Shown piece by piece: positions 1 to 6,137 of a stretch of DNA of 16,193 bases. Under the pieces are notes generated by a model. It did no database searches. It had not been told where the DNA came from and saw nothing but the letters and a program-made list of their open reading frames with translations. Numbering within the stretch: the stretch's first letter is position 1; every line of letters begins with the position of its first letter. Source of the DNA: CALESS01 sp964405455 (GTDB lineage Bacteria; Chloroflexota; Anaerolineae; Anaerolineales; Anaerolineaceae); NCBI GenBank assembly GCA_964405455.1, contig CAYOOA010000050.1, positions 1-16,193 of the forward strand, written 5' to 3'. A program made the position numbers and the translations under genes.

Positions 1-23
1 CGAAGGGTCTTCAAGACCCTTCG
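1..23. repeat. Perfect 11+1+11 palindrome at the window edge
   Basis: The first 23 bases are an exact inverted repeat centred on C12: arm CGAAGGGTCTT, then its reverse complement. It can fold as a 9-bp stem with a TTCAA loop. No T-tract follows on the plus strand, and the upstream gene is outside the window, so a terminator role cannot be judged. Its core GGTCT...AGACC is shared with the two hairpins at 2246-2276 and 2304-2326. The 12-mer CCCTTCGGGTGT at 17-28 recurs at 2356-2367. I read it as a member of a local extragenic palindrome family. Confidence 0.55.
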
Positions 24-88
24 GGTGTATGGGTTCAAGTCAGACCTGCCTCACCGCCCACCTTCCATCCATTCAGCAGGAAAATCGC

Positions 89-94
89 TATAAT
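89..94 (+). promoter_or_regulatory. TATAAT -10 box, candidate leaderless promoter
   Basis: A perfect TATAAT lies five bases before the ATG at 100, so the expected transcription start falls on or next to the start codon. No Shine-Dalgarno sequence is properly spaced; the nearest AGG-containing run (76-80) is about 19 bases away. No good -35 box is visible at 17 bases. Leaderless transcription of the NTF2-like gene is the simplest reading. Confidence 0.5.
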
Positions 95-99
95 AAATT

Positions 100-480
100 A
101 TGCTTACCCCCACCCAGATCGTCCTTGAATTTTATCGGCGGATGAACGCCAATGATTTCACTTTTTCCGCCGAACTGCTCAGCGAGGATTACATCCTCGA
201 ATGGCCGCAATCCGCCGAGCGCATCCGCGGTCGGGCCAATTTTGCCGCGGTCAATGTCGAATATCCCGCCTGCGGTCCCTGGCGCTTTACGCTCAACCAC
301 CTGGTGGCAGGGCAGGATGAAGTCGTCACGGATGTTTCCATCACGGACGGCACCCAGTCCGCCCGGGCCATCACCTTTCACACCCTGCGAGATGGCTTGA
401 TCAGCAAACAGGTGGAATTCTGGCCGGACAACTATCCCGCCCCTCAAAATCGTTACCACCTGGTGGAAAGGATGGATTAA
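100..480 (+). CDS. NTF2-like / SnoaL-like domain protein
   Basis: A 126-residue soluble protein with the size and layout of a single SnoaL/NTF2-like cone-shaped barrel. The N-terminal helix VLEFYRRMNANDF is followed by a 'LLSEDYILEWP' strand, then a helix and the long curved sheet ending in 'LRDGLISKQVEFWPDNY'. Members include polyketide cyclases, limonene epoxide hydrolase-like isomerases and many small-molecule-binding proteins. The acidic and aromatic residues typical of the pocket are present, but I cannot infer a substrate. There is no signal peptide, so it is cytoplasmic. The start at 100 is set by the TATAAT box just upstream and the absence of a better ATG. It abuts the following nucleoside hydrolase gene with no gap, so the two are probably co-transcribed. 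Confidence 0.85.
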   Translation: MLTPTQIVLEFYRRMNANDFTFSAELLSEDYILEWPQSAERIRGRANFAAVNVEYPACGPWRFTLNHLVAGQDEVVTDVSITDGTQSARAITFHTLRDGLISKQVEFWPDNYPAPQNRYHLVERMD

Positions 481-1554
481 TTGGGAAATTTATTGAATAG
501 GTATCTCACCGCTTTAAAAATAATCTTCCGCTTCTTGCTGGCCCTGCTCCTGCTGGCCGGTTGCAGCCCACAAGCTGCTGCGCCCGCTGATCTCAACCTG
601 GCCGGCGGCAGCCCGCGCCCGGTGGTGATTGACACGGATATGGCCGCAGATGATTGGATGGCCATACTCTACCTGTTGCAGCGCCCGGATGTGGAAGTTC
701 TCGCCATCACGGTCAGCGGAACCGGGGAGGCGCATTGCGAGCCCGGGGTGCGCAACGCCCTGGGGCTGGCTGCCCTGGCCGGGCAGGATTCGATCCGGGT
801 TGCCTGCGGAAGAGAAACCCCGCTCCAGGGTCAGCACACTTTCCCGGAGAGCTGGCGCACCAGTATGGATAATCTGTTGGGGCTCAGCCTGCCCGCTGGC
901 GAAAATACGGCCGGGGAGCAGACCGCGGTGGACCTGCTGGGGGATACCCTGGACTCTGCAGCCGGCAAGGTGGCCGTCCTCACCCTCGGCCCGTTGACCA
1001 ACCTTGCGCAAGCCTTGCAGGCCGACCCGGGCCTGGTGGATAAGATTGAAATGGTGTATGTGATGGGCGGGGCGGTCAACGTGCCGGGCAACCTGCGCGT
1101 CCCCGGCGTGGAGATCGACAACGCTGTGGCCGAGTGGAATATCTATGTGGATCCGCTGGCGGCCAATCTTGTCTTCCAATCCGGCGTGCCCGTGACCCTG
1201 GTCGGGCTGGATGCCACCAATCACGTTCCGCTGAATGCCAAATTTTACCAGCAGGTGAAGAACAACCACGCCACCCCCGCGGCGGATTTCGTCTACCAGG
1301 TGTTGACGGCCCAAAAGGGCTTAATCGATTCGGGTGGTTATTATTTCTGGGATCCGCTGACCGCGGCCGTCCTGGCGGATGAAAGCCTGGCAACCTTTAC
1401 GGATGAGAACCTGTGCGTGGTGGAGGCTGAAGGCCCGGAATCCGGCCGGACCAAGCCGGGAGAAAGCTGTCCGCAGGTGCGGGTGGCCGTCAACGCCGAT
1501 GGGGATCGCTTTGAGTCGGTTTTCCTGCAGGTTTTGAACCTGGCTTCCCCCTGA
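481..1554 (+). CDS. Lipoprotein inosine-uridine-type nucleoside hydrolase
   Basis: A 357-residue member of the inosine-uridine preferring nucleoside N-ribohydrolase family, which cleaves nucleosides to base plus ribose at a Ca2+ site. The N-terminal Asp cluster is intact with family spacing: D51-T-D53 and D57-D58 (normally DTDPGIDD; here DTDMAADD). Also visible are LGPLTNLA, MGGAVNVPGN, EWNIYVDPLAA and the late Asp in DPLTAA. Unlike typical cytosolic enzymes it starts with a hydrophobic segment and the lipobox LAGC (Cys28), so it should be an exported lipoprotein scavenging nucleosides outside the cell. The start is TTG at 481, immediately after the stop of the upstream gene, with GGAAAGGA before it; an in-frame TTG at 493 is an alternative. 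Coupled translation with the NTF2-like gene is likely. Confidence 0.9.
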   Translation: MGNLLNRYLTALKIIFRFLLALLLLAGCSPQAAAPADLNLAGGSPRPVVIDTDMAADDWMAILYLLQRPDVEVLAITVSGTGEAHCEPGVRNALGLAALAGQDSIRVACGRETPLQGQHTFPESWRTSMDNLLGLSLPAGENTAGEQTAVDLLGDTLDSAAGKVAVLTLGPLTNLAQALQADPGLVDKIEMVYVMGGAVNVPGNLRVPGVEIDNAVAEWNIYVDPLAANLVFQSGVPVTLVGLDATNHVPLNAKFYQQVKNNHATPAADFVYQVLTAQKGLIDSGGYYFWDPLTAAVLADESLATFTDENLCVVEAEGPESGRTKPGESCPQVRVAVNADGDRFESVFLQVLNLASP

Positions 1555-1612
1555 CCTGAAAAACAATCTTCACTAATACTGGAGCCGAAGAGTCAAACTT
1601 CCGATATTGACC

Positions 1613-1636
1613 GCACCAAAGGTTGCATTGTTTTTA
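1613..1636 (+). terminator. Weak terminator-like hairpin after the nucleoside hydrolase gene
   Basis: GCACC (1613-1617) pairs with GGTTGC (1621-1626) with one bulged T and an AAA loop, followed by ATTGTTTTTA. The stem is short, but the T-run sits correctly for the plus-strand operon and the next gene is convergent. Confidence 0.3.
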
Positions 1637-1650
1637 TCAGCACAATGGGG

Positions 1651-2127
1651 TCACATCCACTTGATCATTTTGCGGCTCAGAGATTCATAACCCATTTTCT
1701 CGTACAACCCTCGGGCGGCCGTGTTGAAATCATACACGTTCAGCATCAGGCTGTCGGCCTCCATTTCATGCGCCCACTCTTCGCCGCTCAGCATCAACAT
1801 CTCGCCCAGGCCGTGATTACGAAACTGGGAATGTACGTATAAGCTTTCCACCACGGCAAAATCGCGGGGTTTCATCACCGCTATTTCTCCCGCTTCACGC
1901 AGCCTTAGCTGGATGAAACCGGCAGGCTCGCCATCCCATTCGGCAATGAATACCGCTGCAAAGGGATCCGCCAGTAGTTCGGCGTACTCCTCCCGGGTAA
2001 AGATGTGCCCGCTGACGTGTTGGAAAATGCCCGGGTGCTCGGCAACATGCAGATCGTTCAGGCTGCCGTACATGGCATTGAAGACTTCGTAATCTTTGCT
2101 ATCAGCCGGTCGGATGGTGATGTTCAT
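1651..2127 (-). CDS. GNAT family N-acetyltransferase
   Basis: A 158-residue Gcn5-related acetyltransferase. Motif A is QFRNHGLGEMLM at about residues 101-112, giving the R-x-x-G-x-G acetyl-CoA pyrophosphate-binding loop (R103, G106, G108) after the strand FAVVESLYV. Motif B is LMLNVYDFNTAARGLYEKMGYE at about 127-148, with the usual Asn and Tyr. Such enzymes transfer acetyl from acetyl-CoA to an amine; the acceptor cannot be told from sequence, and the final KMIKWM tail is common in small GNATs of unknown substrate. I chose the ATG at 2127 (MNITIRPADS) because AGGAG sits seven bases upstream and the domain begins there. The longer frame from 2181 would add 18 residues encoded partly by the repeat element at 2151-2416. 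Confidence 0.9.
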   Translation of the reverse strand: MNITIRPADSKDYEVFNAMYGSLNDLHVAEHPGIFQHVSGHIFTREEYAELLADPFAAVFIAEWDGEPAGFIQLRLREAGEIAVMKPRDFAVVESLYVHSQFRNHGLGEMLMLSGEEWAHEMEADSLMLNVYDFNTAARGLYEKMGYESLSRKMIKWM

Positions 2128-2133
2128 GGTTAT

Positions 2134-2138
2134 CTCCT
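2134..2138 (-). promoter_or_regulatory. Ribosome binding site of the GNAT gene
   Basis: AGGAG on the minus strand, seven bases before the ATG at 2127. It decides this start over the in-frame upstream ATG at 2181. Confidence 0.7.
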
Positions 2139-2245
2139 GGGAATGACTAAACCACGGAAACACAGAGGACACGGAGGTCACGGAGAAATCTAATTACAAG
2201 GATGAACTGCTAAAAAACATATGAACCTTATTTGATAGTTCGTCG

Positions 2246-2276
2246 GATCGTTCCGGTCTCCAGACCGAGAACGATC
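2246..2276. repeat. REP-like hairpin, left member of a pair
   Basis: GATCGTTC plus CGGTCT pairs with AGACCG plus (A)GAACGATC, giving a 14-bp stem with one bulged A and a two-base CC centre. Its inner 17 bases (2253-2269) are the exact reverse complement of 2307-2323, so the two hairpins form an inverted pair. Confidence 0.6.
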
Positions 2277-2303
2277 ATACCTTGCGCTCGCACCCGGTAC
2301 AGG

Positions 2304-2326
2304 GCGCTCGGTCTGGAGACCGGCGC
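2304..2326. repeat. REP-like hairpin, right member of a pair
   Basis: GCGC plus a bulged T plus CGGTCT pairs with AGACCG plus GCGC around a GG centre. With the hairpin at 2246-2276 it makes a head-to-head pair of imperfect palindromes about 37 bp apart, each with a single-base bulge, the arrangement seen in BIME/REP elements. Confidence 0.6.
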
Positions 2327-2419
2327 AATCATAAACATCGTTTTGCGTAGTCCACCCCTTCGGGTGTGCGAGTGGCTTTTTTTTAGTCACCTCAGTGTTC
2401 TCCGCGCCTCCGTGGTGAA

Positions 2420-4339
2420 TCATGATGGCGTGTACTCATCCGCCGAAAGGCGCGCCCATTCCTCCATGCGGTCCTCCAGCTTTTTGTGCAGCAGGGTGTA
2501 CTCATGCCCCAGCTTTTGCACCAGGCCCAGGTCGCGGGTGGGGGTTTCCAGCTGGCGGGTGATGGCGGTCAACTGTTTTTCCAGCTCGGTGATCTCGGAT
2601 TCCAGGGCGTCCAGCTTTTGCTGGCGGCGGCGGATTTGATCCTTGCTTGGGCCGCTGGGTCGGGCGGGGCGCTGGATGGTTTCCGTCTGGCGGGTGGTTA
2701 ATGCCTCCAGGGCGGCCCGTTCAGCCTCATACTGGCGGAAGGCCTTGTATTGGCTGTAATTGCCGTCAAACACTTTCAGGGTGCTTTCCTCCGGCAGCAC
2801 CTCCCATACCTGCGTGGCCAGGGCGTCGATCAGGTAACGGTCGTGGCTGACCAGCAGGATGGTGCCGCCAAAGTCGTCCAGGATGGCCTGCAGCACCTCC
2901 TGCGAGGGCAGGTCCAGGTGATTGGTGGGCTCATCCAGCAGCAGCAGGTTGGCTCCGCGCAGCGCCAGCAGGGCCAGCGCCAGGCGGCTGCGCTCTCCGC
3001 CGGAGAGCGTGTCCACCGTGCGGAATACGTCATCACCGGTAAAGAGGAACTTGGCCAGGTAATCGCGCACCGCGCCTGGCAGCAGGTTGGGGGCGGCGTT
3101 TTCGATCTCCTTCATCAAGGACCAATCCGGGTGCAGGCCTTCGTGCGTCTGGGCAAAATAGCCAATCTGCAGCGAGGCACCCATCGCCACTTCCCCGGCA
3201 TACGGAGGGATCTGGTTCAGCAGGGTTTTAAGCAGGGTTGTTTTTCCGGCCCCATTGGGGCCGATGACTGCGGCGCACTCGCCGCGGGTCAGGGTTAAAT
3301 CCGGCGCGCTGAAGAGCGGCCGGCCTTCGTCGGCATAGCCTACGCTCAACCCGTAGGTACGGATGACCAGTTCACCAGAACGGCTGGAGGGCTCCAGCCG
3401 CAGGTGCAGGTGGTGCGAATTGGCCGGCGGCGGGGTCAGGCGGGCTTCTTCCAGCATCCGCATCAGGCGTTTCTGGCGTCCCTGGGCCTGGCGGGTGTTT
3501 TGCCCGGCCATGTTGCGCCGGATATATTCTTCTTCTTTTTCGATAAAGGCCTGTTGGGCTTCGTATTCCTCCAGCCGGCGGGCATAGCGTTCCTCGCGCT
3601 GCTGCAGGAAGGCGGAGTAGTTGCCGCGATAGACTTCCAGACCCGGGGTCATCTCCCAGATGGTGGTGGCCACCCGGTCGAGAAAATAGCGGTCGTGTGA
3701 GACGATCAACACCGCGCCGGGCCAATCCGCCAGGAAATCCTCCAGCCACTCAATGGCGGCAATATCCAGGTGGTTGGTCGGCTCATCCATCAGCAGCAGG
3801 TCCGGCTCGGAAAGCAGCAGGCGGGCCAGCAGGGCGCGGGTGCGCTGCCCTCCGGAAAGCTGGCTCATCGGCCGGCGCTCATCCACCCGGCTGAAGCCCA
3901 GCCCTGTCAGGGTCTGGCGGATGCGCTGTTCATAGGTGTAGCCACCCAGGTGTTCAAACTGGAGCTGCAATTTTCCGTAGGCAGCCAGTGCTTCCTCTGC
4001 GCGGGCAGGGTCGGCCATGGCTTTTTCCAGTTCGGCCATTTCTGCCTGCAGACTGCGCTGCTCTGCAAACGGCACCAGCACTTCCTCCCACAGGGTGCCC
4101 TCGGATTCAAAGATGGCTTCCTGGGGCAGGTAGCCGAGGCGCAGGCCGCGGGCGCGCTGAACCTCGCCGGCGGAAGGGTCTTCCACGCCGACCAGGATGC
4201 GCAGCAGGGTGGTTTTCCCCACGCCGTTGGGTCCCACCAGGCCGATGCGGGCTTTGTGCGGGATGCTGAACGAGATATTGCTGAAGATATCGGCGGGGCC
4301 AAAGCTCTTGCCCACGTCGATGGCAGTAATGAGAGACAT
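2420..4339 (-). CDS. ABC-F family ATPase (Uup/YfmR-like)
   Basis: A 639-residue soluble protein with two ABC domains and no membrane segment. Domain 1 has Walker A GPNGVGKTT (36-44), signature LSGGQ (161-165), Walker B LLLMDEP (181-187) and switch SHDR. The interdomain linker (about 240-322) is charged and helical, containing EKEEEYIRRN, the region that enters the ribosomal tRNA site in this family. Domain 2 has Walker A GPNGAGKTT (360-368), LSGGE (445-449) and LLLLDEP (465-471). A lysine/glutamate-rich coiled coil (about 564-630) closes the protein, as in Uup/YfmR-type members. ABC-F proteins act on ribosomes in translation control or antibiotic resistance; the generic linker favours a housekeeping translation role over resistance. 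The ATG at 4339 has CGGAG six bases upstream. The gene is divergent from the histidine phosphatase. Confidence 0.95.
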   Translation of the reverse strand: MSLITAIDVGKSFGPADIFSNISFSIPHKARIGLVGPNGVGKTTLLRILVGVEDPSAGEVQRARGLRLGYLPQEAIFESEGTLWEEVLVPFAEQRSLQAEMAELEKAMADPARAEEALAAYGKLQLQFEHLGGYTYEQRIRQTLTGLGFSRVDERRPMSQLSGGQRTRALLARLLLSEPDLLLMDEPTNHLDIAAIEWLEDFLADWPGAVLIVSHDRYFLDRVATTIWEMTPGLEVYRGNYSAFLQQREERYARRLEEYEAQQAFIEKEEEYIRRNMAGQNTRQAQGRQKRLMRMLEEARLTPPPANSHHLHLRLEPSSRSGELVIRTYGLSVGYADEGRPLFSAPDLTLTRGECAAVIGPNGAGKTTLLKTLLNQIPPYAGEVAMGASLQIGYFAQTHEGLHPDWSLMKEIENAAPNLLPGAVRDYLAKFLFTGDDVFRTVDTLSGGERSRLALALLALRGANLLLLDEPTNHLDLPSQEVLQAILDDFGGTILLVSHDRYLIDALATQVWEVLPEESTLKVFDGNYSQYKAFRQYEAERAALEALTTRQTETIQRPARPSGPSKDQIRRRQQKLDALESEITELEKQLTAITRQLETPTRDLGLVQKLGHEYTLLHKKLEDRMEEWARLSADEYTPS

Positions 4340-4353
4340 CGCAAACTCCGGGT

Positions 4354-4359
4354 TATAAT
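4354..4359 (+). promoter_or_regulatory. TATAAT -10 box for the histidine phosphatase gene
   Basis: A perfect TATAAT lies 35 bases before the ATG at 4395, giving a predicted leader of about 29 bases that still contains the ribosome binding site. It sits inside the divergent spacer with the ABC-F gene. No recognisable -35 box is seen at normal spacing. Confidence 0.45.
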
Positions 4360-4380
4360 TGCACCCGAATTTTACCAGAG

Positions 4381-4387
4381 AAAAGGA
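4381..4387 (+). promoter_or_regulatory. Ribosome binding site deciding the phosphatase start
   Basis: AAAAGGA lies seven bases before the ATG at 4395. It supports that start over the in-frame TTG at 4359, which overlaps the -10 box. Confidence 0.65.
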
Positions 4388-4394
4388 CGCAGCG

Positions 4395-4952
4395 ATGACG
4401 GAGATATGGTTGGTTCGGCACGGACAGACAGATTGGAACCTGGCAGGGCGCTACCAGGGCCACCTGGATATTCCCCTGAATGAAGCCGGATTGGAGCAGG
4501 CCCGCCGCCTGGCCGAAAAGCTGGCCGGTGAAACCTTTTCCGCCGTCTATTGCAGTGATTTGCAGCGCGCCCGGGTCACTGCAGAAATGGTGGCTGCCCG
4601 CCTGGGCCTGGCCGTCATCCCGCTGGCCGGGTTGCGCGAGATCAACCAGGGTGACTGGCAGGGCCGTTACCTGGTGGATGTGCGCGAGGAATTTGGCGAA
4701 CCGGATCCCAGTGCCGGCGAGGAGATGCTCCACGAGCGCGCCCCTGGCGGGGAATCTGTGGCCGAAGTGGCAGCGCGAATGAAATTGGCTGCCGATTGCA
4801 TCGCCGCAGAGCATCCAGGCGGGCGGGTGCTGGTGGTCACCCACGGCCTGGCCCTGGCCACGCTGCTCTGCCAGGCGCGCCGCATCCCGCTCCAGCAGGT
4901 CTATCAGCAGATTCCGGATAATACCGTGGTGGAAGTGATCAACTGGCCTTAA
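4395..4952 (+). CDS. Histidine phosphatase superfamily protein (phosphoglycerate mutase-like)
   Basis: A 185-residue branch-1 histidine phosphatase. The phospho-accepting loop LVRHGQTDWN gives R8-H9-G10. R58 in CSDLQRAR, E82 in LREINQGDWQGR (proton donor position) and the second His H150 in VVTHGLAL complete the catalytic set. The family forms a phosphohistidine intermediate and covers cofactor-dependent phosphoglycerate mutases, alpha-ribazole phosphatases and broad small-molecule phosphatases. At this length, without the insertions of true dPGM (about 230-250 residues), a phosphatase is more likely than a glycolytic mutase; the substrate cannot be assigned. It is a single-gene unit, divergent from the ABC-F gene and convergent with the signalling locus. 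Confidence 0.9.
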   Translation: MTEIWLVRHGQTDWNLAGRYQGHLDIPLNEAGLEQARRLAEKLAGETFSAVYCSDLQRARVTAEMVAARLGLAVIPLAGLREINQGDWQGRYLVDVREEFGEPDPSAGEEMLHERAPGGESVAEVAARMKLAADCIAAEHPGGRVLVVTHGLALATLLCQARRIPLQQVYQQIPDNTVVEVINWP

Positions 4953-4972
4953 GATTTTGTAATTAAACCGTT

Positions 4973-5001
4973 CCTCCCACGGAGGTCGCGGCCGTAGGAG
5001 G
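4973..5001 (+). terminator. GC-rich stem-loop downstream of the phosphatase gene
   Basis: CCTCCCACGG (4973-4982) pairs with CCGTAGGAGG (4992-5001) at nine of ten positions around a nine-base loop. A G-rich run (4997-5013) rather than a T-tract follows on the plus strand, so it is not a classical intrinsic terminator. It may stop or protect the phosphatase transcript, or be another extragenic palindrome. Confidence 0.35.
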
Positions 5002-5011
5002 AGGGGGTGGG

Positions 5012-5036
5012 GGAATAAAATTGTGCAGCTGCACAA
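5012..5036 (-). terminator. Intrinsic terminator for the minus-strand signalling locus
   Basis: TTGTGCAGCTGCACAA (5021-5036) is a perfect 16-bp palindrome that folds as a 6-bp stem with an AGCT loop. Read on the minus strand it is followed at once by TTTTATTCC, so the A/T bases flanking the stem form the U-rich tail. It lies 27 bp beyond the stop codon of the last gene of the locus. An operator function for a dimeric regulator is a less likely alternative because the site lies between convergent genes. Confidence 0.55.
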
Positions 5037-5063
5037 GAATGTGCAAGAAACGTGCCAATTCGG

Positions 5064-6137
5064 CTATTCTTTTGGCGGTCCATCCGGGTAGCGTGGGCGA
5101 ATGGGAGTGCGCTTCCAATCGGAGCGGCGTAAAACCTCGGCCTGGTTTGGATCGGCATCCTCGCGGTCGGAGTAAAATTCATCTCCTGAACCGGAAACCC
5201 AGCGGTACTGCCATTCATTGGACCCTGTATCAATTTCTTTTGTATAAGGATTAAGGTATTCTTCCTGGCTGGTCAGCGTCAGGTAGTTGTCATTACGGAT
5301 TTCGGCATTGATACGCCGGCGGTGTTCAACAATCTCCGCCGCCTGACCCTGCAGGTAGCGCTGGACTTCCAGCGCCCTCTGGGCACGGGCCTGTTCTGCC
5401 ATTTGGGCATTGCGAAACTGACCGGCTAGAAACTCTTGCATTGCCCATTCACGACCCAGCCATTCATAATTGGTTTTACTTGAACGGTGCATGTGGACCA
5501 GTACAGGTTCCCACTTGTCAAATTCAGAACTGGGAGCGCGATAGTAGTAATTTACGGTGTTGCTCCACATCCCACCGGCTGCTTGTCCGCCAATTTCAAG
5601 CACGACAAACGCTTTTTCTGTATAAGTTATTCCCTCTTCGTCGTATTGATAGATGGCCATACCGCCGTCATACTTGAAAACAACCTGCTGGCCGAGTGCC
5701 TTTCGCGTCATCAGGAATTCTTCCACCAGGCCTCGGGAGGCTTCAGCCAGAATTGGATGGGCATTGACAGCCTGGGGATGCGCCCATGGAAACATCATTT
5801 GGAGTAGAAACTGCGGTGCCGGAAGCAGCGGTGTGACCAACATGCCCTGGTAGTTGCTGCCTTGCGGAAAGAATCCATACATTCCGCCGGAATTCATCCG
5901 CATATCGCAGAACTTGAATTCCGGCACGAATCGCAACATGACTGTTCCGCGGTCATCATTCTTGATGGATAAATCCAGGCGGGCGGTCATATTTTGCGCA
6001 TCCACCTGCTGCCGGTTGAAATCCGCCCGGATGATTCCGCCTTCCATCAACCAACCCTGGGGTACAGCGATTGTAAATGCGCCTTCGCGCGGTTCACTCC
6101 TGCGCTCAAAAATCAGACTTTCATCTGGTTTTGTCAT
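5064..6137 (-). CDS. Uncharacterised protein coupled to the degenerate GGDEF-EAL gene
   Basis: A 357-residue protein whose family I do not recognise with certainty. There is no signal peptide or membrane segment. The N-terminal part (about 10-70) reads like a sandwich beginning EGAFTIAVPQGW, followed by a Met/Phe/Pro-rich middle (GMYGFFPQGSNY...LLPAPQFLLQMMFPWAHPQA, about 83-122). A charged helix (about 245-285, AQMAEQARAQRALEVQ and EIVEHRRRINAEI) precedes a C-terminal Tyr/Trp-rich segment: LTSQEEYLNPYTKEIDTGSN, then WQYRWVSGSGDEFYSDREDADP and SDWKRTPIRPR. From memory, similar C-terminal segments occur in unannotated proteins of other phyla, often with an N-terminal zinc ribbon, which is absent here. 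Its ATG overlaps the upstream stop (ATGA), implying translational coupling. A role as partner or effector of that protein is inference only. By eye it is somewhat less GC-rich than its neighbours. Confidence 0.8.
   Translation of the reverse strand: MTKPDESLIFERRSEPREGAFTIAVPQGWLMEGGIIRADFNRQQVDAQNMTARLDLSIKNDDRGTVMLRFVPEFKFCDMRMNSGGMYGFFPQGSNYQGMLVTPLLPAPQFLLQMMFPWAHPQAVNAHPILAEASRGLVEEFLMTRKALGQQVVFKYDGGMAIYQYDEEGITYTEKAFVVLEIGGQAAGGMWSNTVNYYYRAPSSEFDKWEPVLVHMHRSSKTNYEWLGREWAMQEFLAGQFRNAQMAEQARAQRALEVQRYLQGQAAEIVEHRRRINAEIRNDNYLTLTSQEEYLNPYTKEIDTGSNEWQYRWVSGSGDEFYSDREDADPNQAEVLRRSDWKRTPIRPRYPDGPPKE

Larger units (their letters stand above)
2151..2416. repeat. MITE-like repeat element with imperfect 31-bp inverted termini
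   Basis: The left end (2151-2181, plus strand) and the right end (2386-2416, read on the minus strand) both begin ACCACGGA at the outer side and match at 24 of 31 positions by hand alignment. They enclose about 200 bp without a credible gene but with two hairpins (2246-2276, 2304-2326). The right terminus ends 3 bp short of the ABC-F stop codon, and the left lies 24 bp upstream of the GNAT start. ACCACGGAG-type purine-rich dispersed repeats are familiar from many environmental genomes. No clear target-site duplication is visible: 'GAAT' occurs near both ends but at different offsets. It could be a non-autonomous element or two independent copies of a dispersed repeat in opposite orientation. 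Confidence 0.5.

Noticed and set aside
1..60. Possible 3' part of a tRNA: anticodon-like loop CTTCAAG (UCA, selenocysteine-type) and a GGGTTCAAGTC T-loop-like string
   Set aside because: The bases flanking the TTCAAGT loop do not pair as a T-stem. No variable arm of selenocysteine type is present, and the 5' acceptor strand would be outside the window. The palindrome explains the hairpin better.
514..1314. Long open frame on the minus strand opposite the nucleoside hydrolase gene
   Set aside because: The plus-strand frame encodes a recognisable enzyme with conserved motifs. The antisense product is composition-driven with no family resemblance.
2128..2181. N-terminal extension of the GNAT protein from the ATG at 2181
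   Set aside because: It is encoded inside the ACCACGGA repeat terminus, has no ribosome site, and the ATG at 2127 has AGGAG at good spacing.
2352..2384. Hairpin CACCC-CTTC-GGGTG followed by eight T's as a plus-strand terminator
   Set aside because: Ten bases separate the stem from the T-run, and no plus-strand gene is upstream; both neighbouring genes are on the minus strand. It is better seen as part of the repeat element.
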